NCBI GenBank assembly: GCA_051747425.1
Contig: JBNJGD010000002.1
Location: forward strand, 62,001-126,000
From: HTCC5015 sp051747425
Lineage (GTDB): Bacteria; Pseudomonadota; Gammaproteobacteria; HTCC5015
DNA: 64,000 nucleotides
Reading direction: 5' to 3'
In this document: one piece after another, positions 42,415 through 51,343 of the stretch
Layout: every line of letters starts with the position of its first letter
Numbering within the stretch: the stretch's first letter is position 1
Program-made: the position numbers and the translations under genes
The notes under the pieces: generated by a model
The model's input: only the letters and a program-made list of their open reading frames with translations
Told to the model about the DNA's origin: nothing
Databases searched by the model: none

Positions 42415-43218
42415 GTGGGCACACTGGAACGAAAACAGCGGCAATTTGCCGAGCGCGAGCAACAGTTTCTGGAGGCCGCCAAAAGCGAGATCTGCGCCAA
42501 TGGACTGCTTTCGGTTCAGATGGCCCGCGTCGCCCGGCTGTGCGACTACTCCACCGGCACCCTGTACCAACACTTTCAGTCCAAGGAAGACCTCCTGGTG
42601 GCCCTCTGTTCACAGATGGTGGGTCAGCGAACCGAACTGTTTAACCGGGTTCGCGACTGGGACGCCCCCAGTCGCCAGCGCATGTTTGCCATCGCCCTGG
42701 CGGACACCCTGTTTGCCCAGCTTCACCCGGAACACTTCCGCCTCACTCAGTTCGTTTTCACCGAAGTCGTCTGGCAGGCCGCTTCCCCGGAGCGCCGCAC
42801 ACAGTGTCTGGCGGCGCACCGTCCTCTGGGGGACGCCGTTCAGGTGATTGTCGACGAGGCCATCGCCCGGGGCGATATCAAACATGCCAAAGGGGCCAAC
42901 TCACTGGAACTGGCCATTGGACAGTGGGCGATGACCGTGGGCATGCACAACCTGGTCCACGCCGAGGGCGTACTCCAGCTCTACCAGCTGGACCAGCACT
43001 ACGACCTGCTGCTGATGCATGTCCAACATCACTTGAACGCCCTGAACTGGCAACCTCTGTTTGACTTCAGTGGCGACGACCAGCTCGACAAGGCACAACT
43101 GGCTGCCTATGTAGAGCAAATTCACCACCAACTGTTTTCCGATTTATCCCCAGGCGGGCAGTGCGTCAGCGACAGCGCCGCCCCACTCCATGAAAGAGGA
43201 TCGACTTCTCATGAATAA
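42415..43218 (+). CDS. TetR family transcriptional regulator
   Basis: About 267 residues, long for the family because of a C-terminal extension. HTH at about 12-60 (FLEAAKSEICANGLLSVQMARVARLCDYSTGTLYQHFQSKEDLLVAL); the C-terminal ligand domain is not assignable. Start uncertain: GTG at 42415 or TTG at 42391. It overlaps the efflux adaptor gene by 8 bases, so it is the first gene of an RND efflux operon and probably represses it. Confidence 0.5.
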   Translation: MGTLERKQRQFAEREQQFLEAAKSEICANGLLSVQMARVARLCDYSTGTLYQHFQSKEDLLVALCSQMVGQRTELFNRVRDWDAPSRQRMFAIALADTLFAQLHPEHFRLTQFVFTEVVWQAASPERRTQCLAAHRPLGDAVQVIVDEAIARGDIKHAKGANSLELAIGQWAMTVGMHNLVHAEGVLQLYQLDQHYDLLLMHVQHHLNALNWQPLFDFSGDDQLDKAQLAAYVEQIHHQLFSDLSPGGQCVSDSAAPLHERGSTSHE

Positions 43219-44350
43219 GCGCATGATGATTATGCTCGGCGGTTGCGTCGTGCTGTTTGGCGGGATCTTTGGCTACAAGGCCTTCGTCGGCCATATGATG
43301 ACCCAGTACTTCAACAATATGCCGCAGCAGGCCATTACCGTAAACGCCCGCGAGGCGGTCAAGGACAACTGGGCCTTGTCGCTGGATGCCGTCGGCAGTG
43401 TGCACGCCATCAACGGGGTGGAAGTCACCACTCAAATGGCCGGTTCCGTCGACAACATTCACTTTAATTCCGGTGACAGGGTCAAGCGCGGGGAAACGCT
43501 GGTGTCGCTGGACAGTCGCACCGACCGCGCCCAACTCCAGTCCATGGAAGCGGCCGCACGCCTGGCCCAACAGGAATACGAGCGCAACAAGAAGTTGTAT
43601 GAGCGAGGCAGTATTTCCGAGTCGAACCTGGAGCGGGTCGTCTCCGAGCGGGACCAGGCCGTGGCCAATGCCGAAGCCCAACGCGAGCTGGTCAAGCAAA
43701 AGACCATCCGCGCGCCATTTGCCGGTGAGCTCGGCCTGCGCCAGATCAACCTGGGTCAGTATCTGACGCCCGGGTCACCCATCGTCACCCTTCAGCAACT
43801 CGACCCCATCTACATCAACTTCTCCCTGCCCGAGCAGAATCTCAACGAGATCGCCCAGGGACTCAAGGCCCGCGCCACCATGGGTGCCTGGCCGGGTGAA
43901 CAGTTCGAGGGTGAAATCACCGCCATGGAGCCCGGCGTCGACTCACAGACTCGCAACTTCAACATTCAGGCCACCTTCGACAACAAGGACCTGAAGCTGC
44001 GACCCGGCATGTTTGCCCAGGTCAGCATTCAGCTGCCCGAGTCCGAGGATGTGGTCGTTGTCCCCCGCACTGCCATCAAGTTCAGCCCCTACGGAAACTC
44101 GGTTTTCATTATCAGCGAAAAGAAGGTGGAAGGCGAAGAGGGTGAAGAGAAAACCCAACTGATCGTCACCAACCGCTTCGTCAAGACTGGCCGCGAGCGC
44201 GGCGACCTGGTCGCTGTGACCGAGGGCCTGGAACCGGGAGAGCGCGTCGCCACTTCGGGTCTGCTCAAGCTGCGCAACGACGCCGTCGTCACCATTGACG
44301 AGGACAACGAACCGGGTGCTGACCCCACTCCGCAGCCGGAAAACAGCTGA
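43211..44350 (+). CDS. RND efflux periplasmic adaptor subunit (membrane fusion protein)
   Basis: 379 residues: N-terminal anchor helix (MMIMLGGCVVLFGGIFGY), a barrel-sandwich/lipoyl half (VEVTTQMAGSVDNIHFNSGDRVKRGETLVSL), an alpha-hairpin (QQEYERNKKLYERGSISESNLERVVSERDQA), second lipoyl half (TIRAPFAGELGLRQINLGQYLTPG) and beta-barrel domain. It links the inner-membrane pump to an outer-membrane channel. I prefer the ATG at 43211 (AGAGGA upstream); 43190 is the alternative. Eight bases separate its stop from the permease. Confidence 0.5.
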   Translation: MNKRMMIMLGGCVVLFGGIFGYKAFVGHMMTQYFNNMPQQAITVNAREAVKDNWALSLDAVGSVHAINGVEVTTQMAGSVDNIHFNSGDRVKRGETLVSLDSRTDRAQLQSMEAAARLAQQEYERNKKLYERGSISESNLERVVSERDQAVANAEAQRELVKQKTIRAPFAGELGLRQINLGQYLTPGSPIVTLQQLDPIYINFSLPEQNLNEIAQGLKARATMGAWPGEQFEGEITAMEPGVDSQTRNFNIQATFDNKDLKLRPGMFAQVSIQLPESEDVVVVPRTAIKFSPYGNSVFIISEKKVEGEEGEEKTQLIVTNRFVKTGRERGDLVAVTEGLEPGERVATSGLLKLRNDAVVTIDEDNEPGADPTPQPENS

Positions 44351-44358
44351 GGCCCGAG

Positions 44359-47300
44359 ATGAAATTTACCGATATCTTTATCAACAAACCGGTACTGGCC
44401 ACCGTGGTCAGCCTGTTCATCATTCTGCTCGGGCTGCGCGCAGCCATGGACCTCAATGTTCGCCAGTACCCAGAGCTGTCCAATGCGGTGATCAATGTCA
44501 ACACCGTCTATGTCGGTGCCGATGCCAGTTTGATGCAGGGGTTCATTACCACCCCCCTCGAACAGGAAATCGCCAGCGCCAACGGCATTGACTACATCAC
44601 CTCGACCTCCATCAACGGCATGTCCAGCATTCAGGTGGTGGTCCAGCTCGACGCCGACCCCAACGAAGTGCTGACCGAGGTGGTGGCCAAGGTCAACAAG
44701 ATGCGCAGTGAACTGCCTCAGGAATCCGAGGACCCCACTGTGGACCTCTCGGTGGGCAGCACGACGGCCGCCATGTACTTGTCGTTTTCTTCCGATGTAC
44801 TGGATAACAACCAGATCACCGATTATCTGGTTCGGGTGGTTCAGCCCAAACTGGCCACCGTCCCCGGGGTTCAGCGTGCCCAGATTCTCGGCGCCCGCAC
44901 CTTCGCCATGCGCATCTGGCTCAAGCCGGACAAAATGGCGTCTCTGGACATCACCCCCGCGGATGTGCGGCAAGCCCTGCAGGCCAATAATGTGCTCTCC
45001 GCCGTGGGCAGCACCAAGGGCACCATGGTCACCATTGACCTCAAGGCCAATACCGACCTCAACTCCATTGCCGAATTTGAAAAACTGGTGGTGCGCTCCC
45101 AGGGCGATACCATCGTCCGCATAGAGGACATCGCCGATGTCGAGTTGGGGTCTGAAAACTACGACACCTCGGTCACCTTTAACGGCGAGATGGCCACCTT
45201 CTTTGGCATCGAGGTGGCACCCGACGCCAACTCACTGGATGTCATCGAAGCCGTTCACAAGAAACTCGAGAGCGAGGTTTATCCGCAGCTGCCCGAGGGC
45301 ATGGAAGCGGATGTCCCCTACGACAGTACCGAGTACATTCAGGACTCCATTGATGAAGTCATCACCACCATCATTGAAGCCATTTTGATTGTGGTCGTGG
45401 TGATCTACCTGTTCCTCGGCTCTGTGCGCTCGGTGCTGATTCCAACCATTGCTGTACCGGTATCCATGGTAGGCGCCTTCTTCCTGATGCAATTGATGGG
45501 CTTCACCATCAACCTGTTGACGCTTCTGGCCATGGTGTTGGCCATCGGCATTGTGGTAGATGACGCCATCATCGTGCTGGAAAACATTCACCGGCATGTA
45601 GAAAACGGCTCCCCGCCCAAACAGGCCGCGCTGGACGGCGCCCGGGAACTGGCCTGGCCGGTTATCGCCATGACCACCACACTGGTGGCGGTCTACCTGC
45701 CCATCGGCTTTATGGGCGGCCTCACCGGTACCCTGTTTACCGAGTTCGCCTTCACTCTGGCCGGATCGGTACTGCTCTCGGGGATTGTCGCCCTGACGCT
45801 GTCGCCCATGATGTGTTCCAAAATTCTCAAGGCACACACCGAGGGCGGCGCCGGAAACCGTTTCGAAGAGTGGCTCAATGCCAAGTTCGACATCCTGCAG
45901 AAAAACTACGAGAAGCGACTCCACGGCGCACTCGATGACAAAAATGTGGTGCTGGTGTTCGGCGGGATCATTTTGATCTCCTGCTACTTCCTGTTTGTCA
46001 GCTCACCGACCGAGCTCGAGCCCCAGGAAGACCAGGGTTTTGTCCTGGGTATGGCCACGGCTGACCCCTACGCCACGCTCGACTATGTCGAGCAGTACAC
46101 CCGCGAGTTGAATGTCATGGTGGAAGACCGCGATGACATCGAAAACCTGTTTCTGCTCAACGGCATTGGCGGCGGCGGTACGGCCGGTTCCGGCAATCAG
46201 GCCATTGCCGGTTTTGTCCTCGATTCCTGGACCGACCGTGATCTCGGCACCCAGGAGATCCAGCAGGAACTCCAGAATGAAGTCAGCAATATAGCCGGCC
46301 TGGATATTGCCACCTTTGTTCCGCCGTCCCTGCCCACTACGGGTGGCGGCCTGCCTGTGCAGTTTGTTGTCGGCTCCACCGACTCCCCGCAGAACCTCAA
46401 CGAATTTGCCGACGAGATCCTGGAGAAAGGTCGCGAGAGCAAAAAGTTCATCTTCATGGACAAGGACCTGAAGATCGACAAACCCCGCCAGACCATCATG
46501 ATCGACAAGCAAAAGGCGGCGACTATGGGCATCTCCATGCAGGCCATCGGTGCCGAGCTGGGTTCCATGTTGTCCGGGGGCTTTGCCAACCGCTTCTCTC
46601 TGGAAAACCGCTCCTACAAGGTGATACCCCAAGTACAAAGGGTAGACCGCCTGACCCCGCAGCAGCTCAAGCAGTACTACATACGCACGGGTCAGGGCGA
46701 GATGGTGCCGCTGTCCACCGTGATTTCCCTGGAGTCCAGCGTAGAACCCCAGCAGTTGAAGCGATTCCAGCAACTCAACTCGGTGACCATCTCCGGGGTG
46801 CCTCGCCCCGGCGTCACTCTGGGCGAGGCGCTGGGTGTTCTGGACGAGGCTGCGGCCGATATCCTGCCCCAGGGCTACTCGGTCGACTACGCCGGCCAGT
46901 CGCGCCAGCTCAAGACCGAGGGTGGCGGCCTGATGGTGACCTTCTTCTTTGCCCTGGTCATTATCTTCCTGGTGCTTTCGGCCCAGTTTGAATCCTTCCG
47001 CGACCCGTTGATCATGTTGATGACCGTCCCCATGTCCATCTGTGGCGCCATGATCTTTGTCAGCGTGGGCTTTACCACTATCAACATCTATACTCAGGTG
47101 GGACTGGTGACATTGATTGGCGTCATCTCCAAGCACGGCATCCTGATTGTTGAATTTGCCAACAAGTTGCAGGATGAGGGCTACGGAAAGCGCGAGGCGA
47201 TCGAACACGCCGCGGCCATTCGCCTGCGTCCGGTCCTGATGACGACGGCGGCACTGGTGCTGGCCATGGTGCCACTGCTGATTGCCAGCGGTCCCGGCGC

Positions 47301-47439
47301 CGGCGCGCGTCAGGCCATGGGTATTATCATCGCCAGTGGCATGACTCTGGGCACGCTGTTCACCCTGTTTGTGCTACCTGGGGTCTACCTCCTTCTGGCC
47401 AGGGATCGCCGGGAAGGTGAAGCGGCAATGGCGAGCTGA
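44359..47439 (+). CDS. RND family multidrug efflux permease (HAE1)
   Basis: 1026-residue inner-membrane proton-driven pump with the standard twelve-helix plan: helix 1 at about 12-28, large periplasmic loop, helices 2-6 from about 335, second loop, helices 8-12 to the end. The proton relay Asp-Asp pair is in AIGIVVDDAIIVLENIHRH; GFTINLLTLLAMVLAIG precedes it, and the TM11-12 region ends ARQAMGIIIASGMTLGTLF. Sequence flavour is closest to the MdtB/MdtC-MuxB side. No outer-membrane factor follows, so it must use a TolC-like protein encoded elsewhere. Confidence 0.5.
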   Translation: MKFTDIFINKPVLATVVSLFIILLGLRAAMDLNVRQYPELSNAVINVNTVYVGADASLMQGFITTPLEQEIASANGIDYITSTSINGMSSIQVVVQLDADPNEVLTEVVAKVNKMRSELPQESEDPTVDLSVGSTTAAMYLSFSSDVLDNNQITDYLVRVVQPKLATVPGVQRAQILGARTFAMRIWLKPDKMASLDITPADVRQALQANNVLSAVGSTKGTMVTIDLKANTDLNSIAEFEKLVVRSQGDTIVRIEDIADVELGSENYDTSVTFNGEMATFFGIEVAPDANSLDVIEAVHKKLESEVYPQLPEGMEADVPYDSTEYIQDSIDEVITTIIEAILIVVVVIYLFLGSVRSVLIPTIAVPVSMVGAFFLMQLMGFTINLLTLLAMVLAIGIVVDDAIIVLENIHRHVENGSPPKQAALDGARELAWPVIAMTTTLVAVYLPIGFMGGLTGTLFTEFAFTLAGSVLLSGIVALTLSPMMCSKILKAHTEGGAGNRFEEWLNAKFDILQKNYEKRLHGALDDKNVVLVFGGIILISCYFLFVSSPTELEPQEDQGFVLGMATADPYATLDYVEQYTRELNVMVEDRDDIENLFLLNGIGGGGTAGSGNQAIAGFVLDSWTDRDLGTQEIQQELQNEVSNIAGLDIATFVPPSLPTTGGGLPVQFVVGSTDSPQNLNEFADEILEKGRESKKFIFMDKDLKIDKPRQTIMIDKQKAATMGISMQAIGAELGSMLSGGFANRFSLENRSYKVIPQVQRVDRLTPQQLKQYYIRTGQGEMVPLSTVISLESSVEPQQLKRFQQLNSVTISGVPRPGVTLGEALGVLDEAAADILPQGYSVDYAGQSRQLKTEGGGLMVTFFFALVIIFLVLSAQFESFRDPLIMLMTVPMSICGAMIFVSVGFTTINIYTQVGLVTLIGVISKHGILIVEFANKLQDEGYGKREAIEHAAAIRLRPVLMTTAALVLAMVPLLIASGPGAGARQAMGIIIASGMTLGTLFTLFVLPGVYLLLARDRREGEAAMAS

Positions 47440-47454
47440 TTCGCCGCATGCCTC

Positions 47455-47486
47455 AAAAAAAGGCGGCCACTTGGCCGCCTTTTTTG
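47455..47486. terminator. Bidirectional terminator between efflux permease and greB
   Basis: Perfect stem AGGCGGCC/GGCCGCCT, 4-base loop, A-run on the left and T-run on the right, lying between convergent genes. Confidence 0.5.
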
Positions 47487-47500
47487 TGTCTGCTGCTCCC

Positions 47501-47983
47501 TCAGGAACCGTCGTACTCAATACCCGTGATGTAAAAGTGGCGGCGCCCCGAGGGGGTTTGCACGCTGACTTCATCATCCACCGACTTGCCCAGCAGGGCG
47601 CGAGCCACCGGGGCGTCGACACTGATGCACTCTGTGGCCGTATCAAACTCGTCGGGGCCGACGATCCGGTAGTGCTCGATGTCACCCGTGTCGATATCCT
47701 CGAGGGCGACACGGGCACCGAAAAACACTTTGCCCTGTTGTTGGCTGTCGGGGTAAACCACCTGCAGTTCATCCAGACGCTTGCTCAGAAAGCGAACCCG
47801 GCGATCGATTTCCCTGAGTCGCTTCTTGCCGTAAATGTATTCGGCGTTTTCCGAGCGATCACCCAGAGCGGCGGCCTCGGATACAGCCTGGGTGACCCGG
47901 GGTCGCTCCTCCTTCCACAAATAGCGCAGCTCGCGCTCCAGGCGATCGAAGCCGGCGCGAGTAATATAGCGGGAACGAGTCAT
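47501..47983 (-). CDS. greB: Transcription elongation factor GreB
   Basis: 160-residue secondary-channel factor that restarts backtracked RNA polymerase by stimulating transcript cleavage. N-terminal coiled coil (YITRAGFDRLERELRYLWKEERPRVTQAVSEAAALGDRSENAEYIYGKKRLREID) with the tip acidic pair in GDRSENAEY, and C-terminal FKBP-like domain ending SGRRHFYITGIEY. GreB rather than GreA is supported by the KEERP..TQ..VSEAAALGDRSENAEYIYGKKRLREIDRR wording. Directly downstream of, and possibly co-transcribed with, the DUF1499 lipoprotein. Confidence 0.5.
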   Translation of the reverse strand: MTRSRYITRAGFDRLERELRYLWKEERPRVTQAVSEAAALGDRSENAEYIYGKKRLREIDRRVRFLSKRLDELQVVYPDSQQQGKVFFGARVALEDIDTGDIEHYRIVGPDEFDTATECISVDAPVARALLGKSVDDEVSVQTPSGRRHFYITGIEYDGS

Positions 47984-48466
47984 CTAATCCTGGGCGAAGA
48001 CCTGCTCAAAGCGTTCGCGAATATCCTCAATACGCTTGCGGTTGACGCCAAAGTCACTGTAGCCGAGCCGGGACTCGGAGCGGACATGGACAACACTGCC
48101 GTCGTAGTAGAACTCAACATCGTCGGTAAAGCGAAAAATGCGGCTTTTGAAAGTAGCGTGGAGGTAGCGTTCACTTTGCTCGACAATATCGACCCTTGGC
48201 AAAGTCTGGACCAGACCCGCCAGTGCCGAAATGGGCTCCTCAACACCCGCCGGCACGGCGAGTGGCGCAATTGCGTGACGCTCTGCCGTGTCGCAACTAC
48301 AGACGCAATTGGGACTGCCGGGGCAGGCCTTTAAGGGCATTTCGGCCATATTGCTGTCTCCGCGTTGCTGGTTTTCCCTGGTCATCTCTCTGGTCTCCGC
48401 TGTACAGGCGGTCAACAGCAACAACGCTGCGACGACAAGCCCGTATCCGTATTTCAATGGTGTCAT
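47984..48466 (-). CDS. DUF1499 family lipoprotein
   Basis: 160 residues. Lipobox LLLLTAC (Cys21), then the DUF1499 domain: CPGSPNCVCSCDTAERHAIAPL, LPRVDIVEQSERYLHATFKSRIFRFTDDVEFYYD and VHVRSESRLGYSDFGVNRKRIEDIR. Function unknown; widespread in marine proteobacteria. The stop codon directly abuts the greB start (no gap). Confidence 0.5.
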   Translation of the reverse strand: MTPLKYGYGLVVAALLLLTACTAETREMTRENQQRGDSNMAEMPLKACPGSPNCVCSCDTAERHAIAPLAVPAGVEEPISALAGLVQTLPRVDIVEQSERYLHATFKSRIFRFTDDVEFYYDGSVVHVRSESRLGYSDFGVNRKRIEDIRERFEQVFAQD

Positions 48467-48517
48467 GACTTACCCCAATGGTAGTATGGATCCATCTTCT
48501 CACAATTCCCTGAACAC

Positions 48518-49279
48518 ATGAACGCAACGGCCTACGACCTGAACTCGCGCATCGTCGCACACCGTGGCTACCCTGCCCTTTATCCGGAAAACACCCTCAT
48601 CGGCCTGCGCGCCGCACTGGAGGCCGGCGCCAAAGCCGTGGAGTTTGATGTCCAGTGCAGTGCCGATGGCACACCCTATGTTTTTCACGACGACAACCTG
48701 ACCCGACTGACCGGTGACAGCGGCCACATTTACTCACGCTCCGACGCCTATATCGAGCAACTGTTTGCCCACTATCCATCGCGCTTTGGCGACCGCTATG
48801 CCGGCAACCGCGTATCCAGTCTGCAACAGGTCATCACTCTGCTCCGCGAGTTTCCGGGCGTCGATGTTTTTATTGAGCCAAAGGTACACTCGCTGGACTA
48901 CTTTGGTGTCGAGCCCACCATGGACGCCATTCTGCAACTCTCGGCCAGTCTCGGCCAGCGGCGGCATATCATTTCCTTTCACTATGCCGCTCTGCGCTAC
49001 GCACGCGACTCGGGCTGCCTCTCCATCGCCTGGGTATTGAGCGATTTTTCCAGCGACAGCGAGCGTCTGGCTCGGCAACTCGGCGCCGATATTCTGTGTG
49101 CCGACGCCAAAATCATCCCCGGACAACTCCCCCACTGGGGCGACAACGAGTGGATGGTCTATACCGCCGACGACATTGCCACCATAGAATCTCTGGCGGC
49201 ACAGGGATTTCGCTGGATTGAAACCGACGATATCGGCGCCGTTCTCGCCACTTTGGAAAAGCGGGGGACTCACCGGTGA
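48518..49279 (+). CDS. Glycerophosphodiester phosphodiesterase
   Basis: 253-residue TIM-barrel enzyme that releases sn-glycerol 3-phosphate from phospholipid headgroup esters. Catalytic signature: VAHRGYPALYPENTLIG (His, Arg, Glu) and VEFDVQCSADGTPYVFHDDNLTRLTGDSG (Glu, Asp, second His). No signal peptide, so it is the cytosolic UgpQ-like type. Its stop overlaps the start of the TSUP transporter by 4 bases (GTGA). Confidence 0.5.
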   Translation: MNATAYDLNSRIVAHRGYPALYPENTLIGLRAALEAGAKAVEFDVQCSADGTPYVFHDDNLTRLTGDSGHIYSRSDAYIEQLFAHYPSRFGDRYAGNRVSSLQQVITLLREFPGVDVFIEPKVHSLDYFGVEPTMDAILQLSASLGQRRHIISFHYAALRYARDSGCLSIAWVLSDFSSDSERLARQLGADILCADAKIIPGQLPHWGDNEWMVYTADDIATIESLAAQGFRWIETDDIGAVLATLEKRGTHR

Positions 49280-50085
49280 GCACTGCCTTGATTCTGGCCT
49301 TTTTACTGACCGGCGTTTTCTCGGGCACTGTAGCGGGACTGTTGGGCGTAGGTGGAGGCCTGATCATTGTTCCGATCATTGTCGCCATCCTCAGCCACCA
49401 GGGCCTTGGCGCCGACTACGCCATCAAGATCGGCGTGGCCACATCGCTGGCCATTATTATTCCCACATCCATTTCCTCGGCCCGGGCCCACCACCGCAGC
49501 GGGGCCCTGCGCTGGCCGCTGTTCCGGCAAATGTTGCCGGGCATTATTGTCGGCACCGCCGCCGGCGGGCTACTGGTCGACGCCCTGCCTGTGCTCTGGC
49601 TGGAGCTGTTTTTTACCCTGGGCTGCTGGGCGGTGGGGCTCAAAATGTGGTTCGGCGCTCAGCCCCAACCCCATCGGCAACTCCCGGGGGCCGTTGGCCT
49701 GTCTGCAGCGGGATCGGTCATCGGTGCCATATCCGCCATGCTGGGCATCGGCGGCGGCTCACTCACCGTGCCCTTTCTGCACTGGTGCAATGTCAACATG
49801 CGCCAGGCGGTGGCCACCTCGGCGGCCTGCGGCCTGCCCATTGCCGTTGCCGGCGCCATTACCCTGGCCCTCTCAGGTCAAAGTATTGAGGACCTTCCGG
49901 AGTACAGTCTGGGTTACATCTACTTACCAGCCTGGCTGGGAATTTCCCTGACGGCGATCATTTTTGCCCCGGTGGGCGCTCATCTGGCCCACCGCCTGCC
50001 ACAAAAGGTGTTGAAGAAGTGCCTGGCCCTTTTCCTGCTGGCCGCCGGGACACGCATGCTGGGACGGGCCACCGGCTGGTTCTGA
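49276..50085 (+). CDS. TSUP (TauE/SafE) family membrane transporter
   Basis: 269 residues, about eight hydrophobic helices in two repeats. Signature GTVAGLLGVGGGLIIVPII near the N-terminus and AISAMLGIGGGSLTVPFLHW in the second half. The family exports or imports sulfite, sulfoacetate or other organosulfur or carboxylate anions; the substrate is unknown here. GTG start overlapping the glycerophosphodiesterase gene. Confidence 0.5.
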   Translation: MSTALILAFLLTGVFSGTVAGLLGVGGGLIIVPIIVAILSHQGLGADYAIKIGVATSLAIIIPTSISSARAHHRSGALRWPLFRQMLPGIIVGTAAGGLLVDALPVLWLELFFTLGCWAVGLKMWFGAQPQPHRQLPGAVGLSAAGSVIGAISAMLGIGGGSLTVPFLHWCNVNMRQAVATSAACGLPIAVAGAITLALSGQSIEDLPEYSLGYIYLPAWLGISLTAIIFAPVGAHLAHRLPQKVLKKCLALFLLAAGTRMLGRATGWF

Positions 50086-50090
50086 GAACA

Positions 50091-51257
50091 TCAGATGTCG
50101 TTGCAGGCCACCCGATTGCGCCCCGAACGCTTGGCGCTGTAGAGCGCCTTGTCCGCTGCAGCGATCACGCTTTGGCGGCTCTTGTCGGTTGAGGCAACGG
50201 TGTGAGCCATGCCTATGCTCACGGTAATGCTGTCACTGTCCTCCAGACCCGGATGGGGAATCCCCAAACTGGCAATGCTCTTGCGCAACATTTCCGCCAC
50301 CAGTTGGGCGCCTTCGTAGTCGGTATTGGGGAGGAGCACGATAAACTCCTCTCCGCCGTAGCGGGCCACCATGTCCGCCGGACGGCGCAGCGACTCACTG
50401 AGTGCTCTGGCCACCTGCACCAACACCTCATCCCCCGCCTGGTGTCCCTGAGTATCGTTGAAGTGTTTGAAGTGATCGACATCGACCATCAGAACGGAAA
50501 AGTGCCCCTTTTCGCGAGCGATGCGCCGCCATTCGGTATCCATGTATTCGTCAAAGTGCCGGCGGTTGGGCACCTGGGTCAGGCCATCGGTGGCAGAGGA
50601 GCGTTTGAGATTGAGATTGAGTTCCTGCAAGCGGTTGTTACTGCGCTTGAGTGAGGCCGCAAGCTCCTGGTTTTCAAATTGCAGCAGCAGGCTGTTGCGG
50701 ACCTGTGCAGCGATGCGCAATGCACCCAGCCAGAGCACCAAACCATAGGCGGCCAAAAACAGGGCCAGCCCCTTTTGCCCGGGCTGATCGCTCCACACCA
50801 ACCAGATGCAGATAGGCAACAACAAGCCGAGCAAAAACAGGGCCGTCGGCCAGCGACGCAGGGCCACCTCGGGCATACCGGCGCCGGCGAAGGCCGCCAA
50901 CACCAGCAAACTCCACTGCTGCTCAACCTCGGGCAAGCGCGACATCAAATCGACAAAAGCCAGCGACCAGGCCAGGCTGACCACCAGGACCACCACCAGA
51001 TAGCAGTGGTACCAGATGCCCTCACCGGCACCGGAGGGTCGCTTGCGGGAGTGAATCAGGTCCGCCCAAAAATCCAGGGAAGAGACCGCAATCAGGCCGG
51101 CCAGCCAGACTCCGTCGCGAGACAGGCTGAGGTAGTCGGAAAACCAGACAAACAGATACAAAACCACCAGAAGCTCGAGGAAGAAAGCGTAGCGCCCCCT
51201 TCTGAAGAGCAGGTTGGTCTGTTCATTTTTTATATTTTTATTGATATCCGTTGCCAA
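50091..51257 (-). CDS. Membrane-bound diguanylate cyclase (GGDEF)
   Basis: 388 residues. Six or so hydrophobic N-terminal helices (about 20-185), a coiled linker (ENQELAASLKRSNNRLQELNLNLK) and a GGDEF domain from RSSATDGLTQVPNRRHFDEYM. Active site GGEEF is intact, with an RxxD inhibitory site (RPAD) five residues before it. It shares general layout with the cyclase at 7175 but the sensor halves differ. Monocistronic, converging on the TSUP gene. Confidence 0.5.
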   Translation of the reverse strand: MATDINKNIKNEQTNLLFRRGRYAFFLELLVVLYLFVWFSDYLSLSRDGVWLAGLIAVSSLDFWADLIHSRKRPSGAGEGIWYHCYLVVVLVVSLAWSLAFVDLMSRLPEVEQQWSLLVLAAFAGAGMPEVALRRWPTALFLLGLLLPICIWLVWSDQPGQKGLALFLAAYGLVLWLGALRIAAQVRNSLLLQFENQELAASLKRSNNRLQELNLNLKRSSATDGLTQVPNRRHFDEYMDTEWRRIAREKGHFSVLMVDVDHFKHFNDTQGHQAGDEVLVQVARALSESLRRPADMVARYGGEEFIVLLPNTDYEGAQLVAEMLRKSIASLGIPHPGLEDSDSITVSIGMAHTVASTDKSRQSVIAAADKALYSAKRSGRNRVACNDI

Positions 51258-51296
51258 AGTAACACCCTCTCCCGATAGCGGTTTTTCTACAATAGC

Positions 51297-51332
51297 AAAA
51301 AAGCGGGCGGGACTGCACTCGGCGCCCGCCCG
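51297..51332 (-). terminator. Terminator of the gcv operon
   Basis: On the minus strand, an 8-bp stem CGGGCGGG/CCCGCCCG with a 13-base loop, followed by C and six T, just past the gcvPB stop. Confidence 0.5.
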
Positions 51333-51343
51333 GGTGGTTCCGG

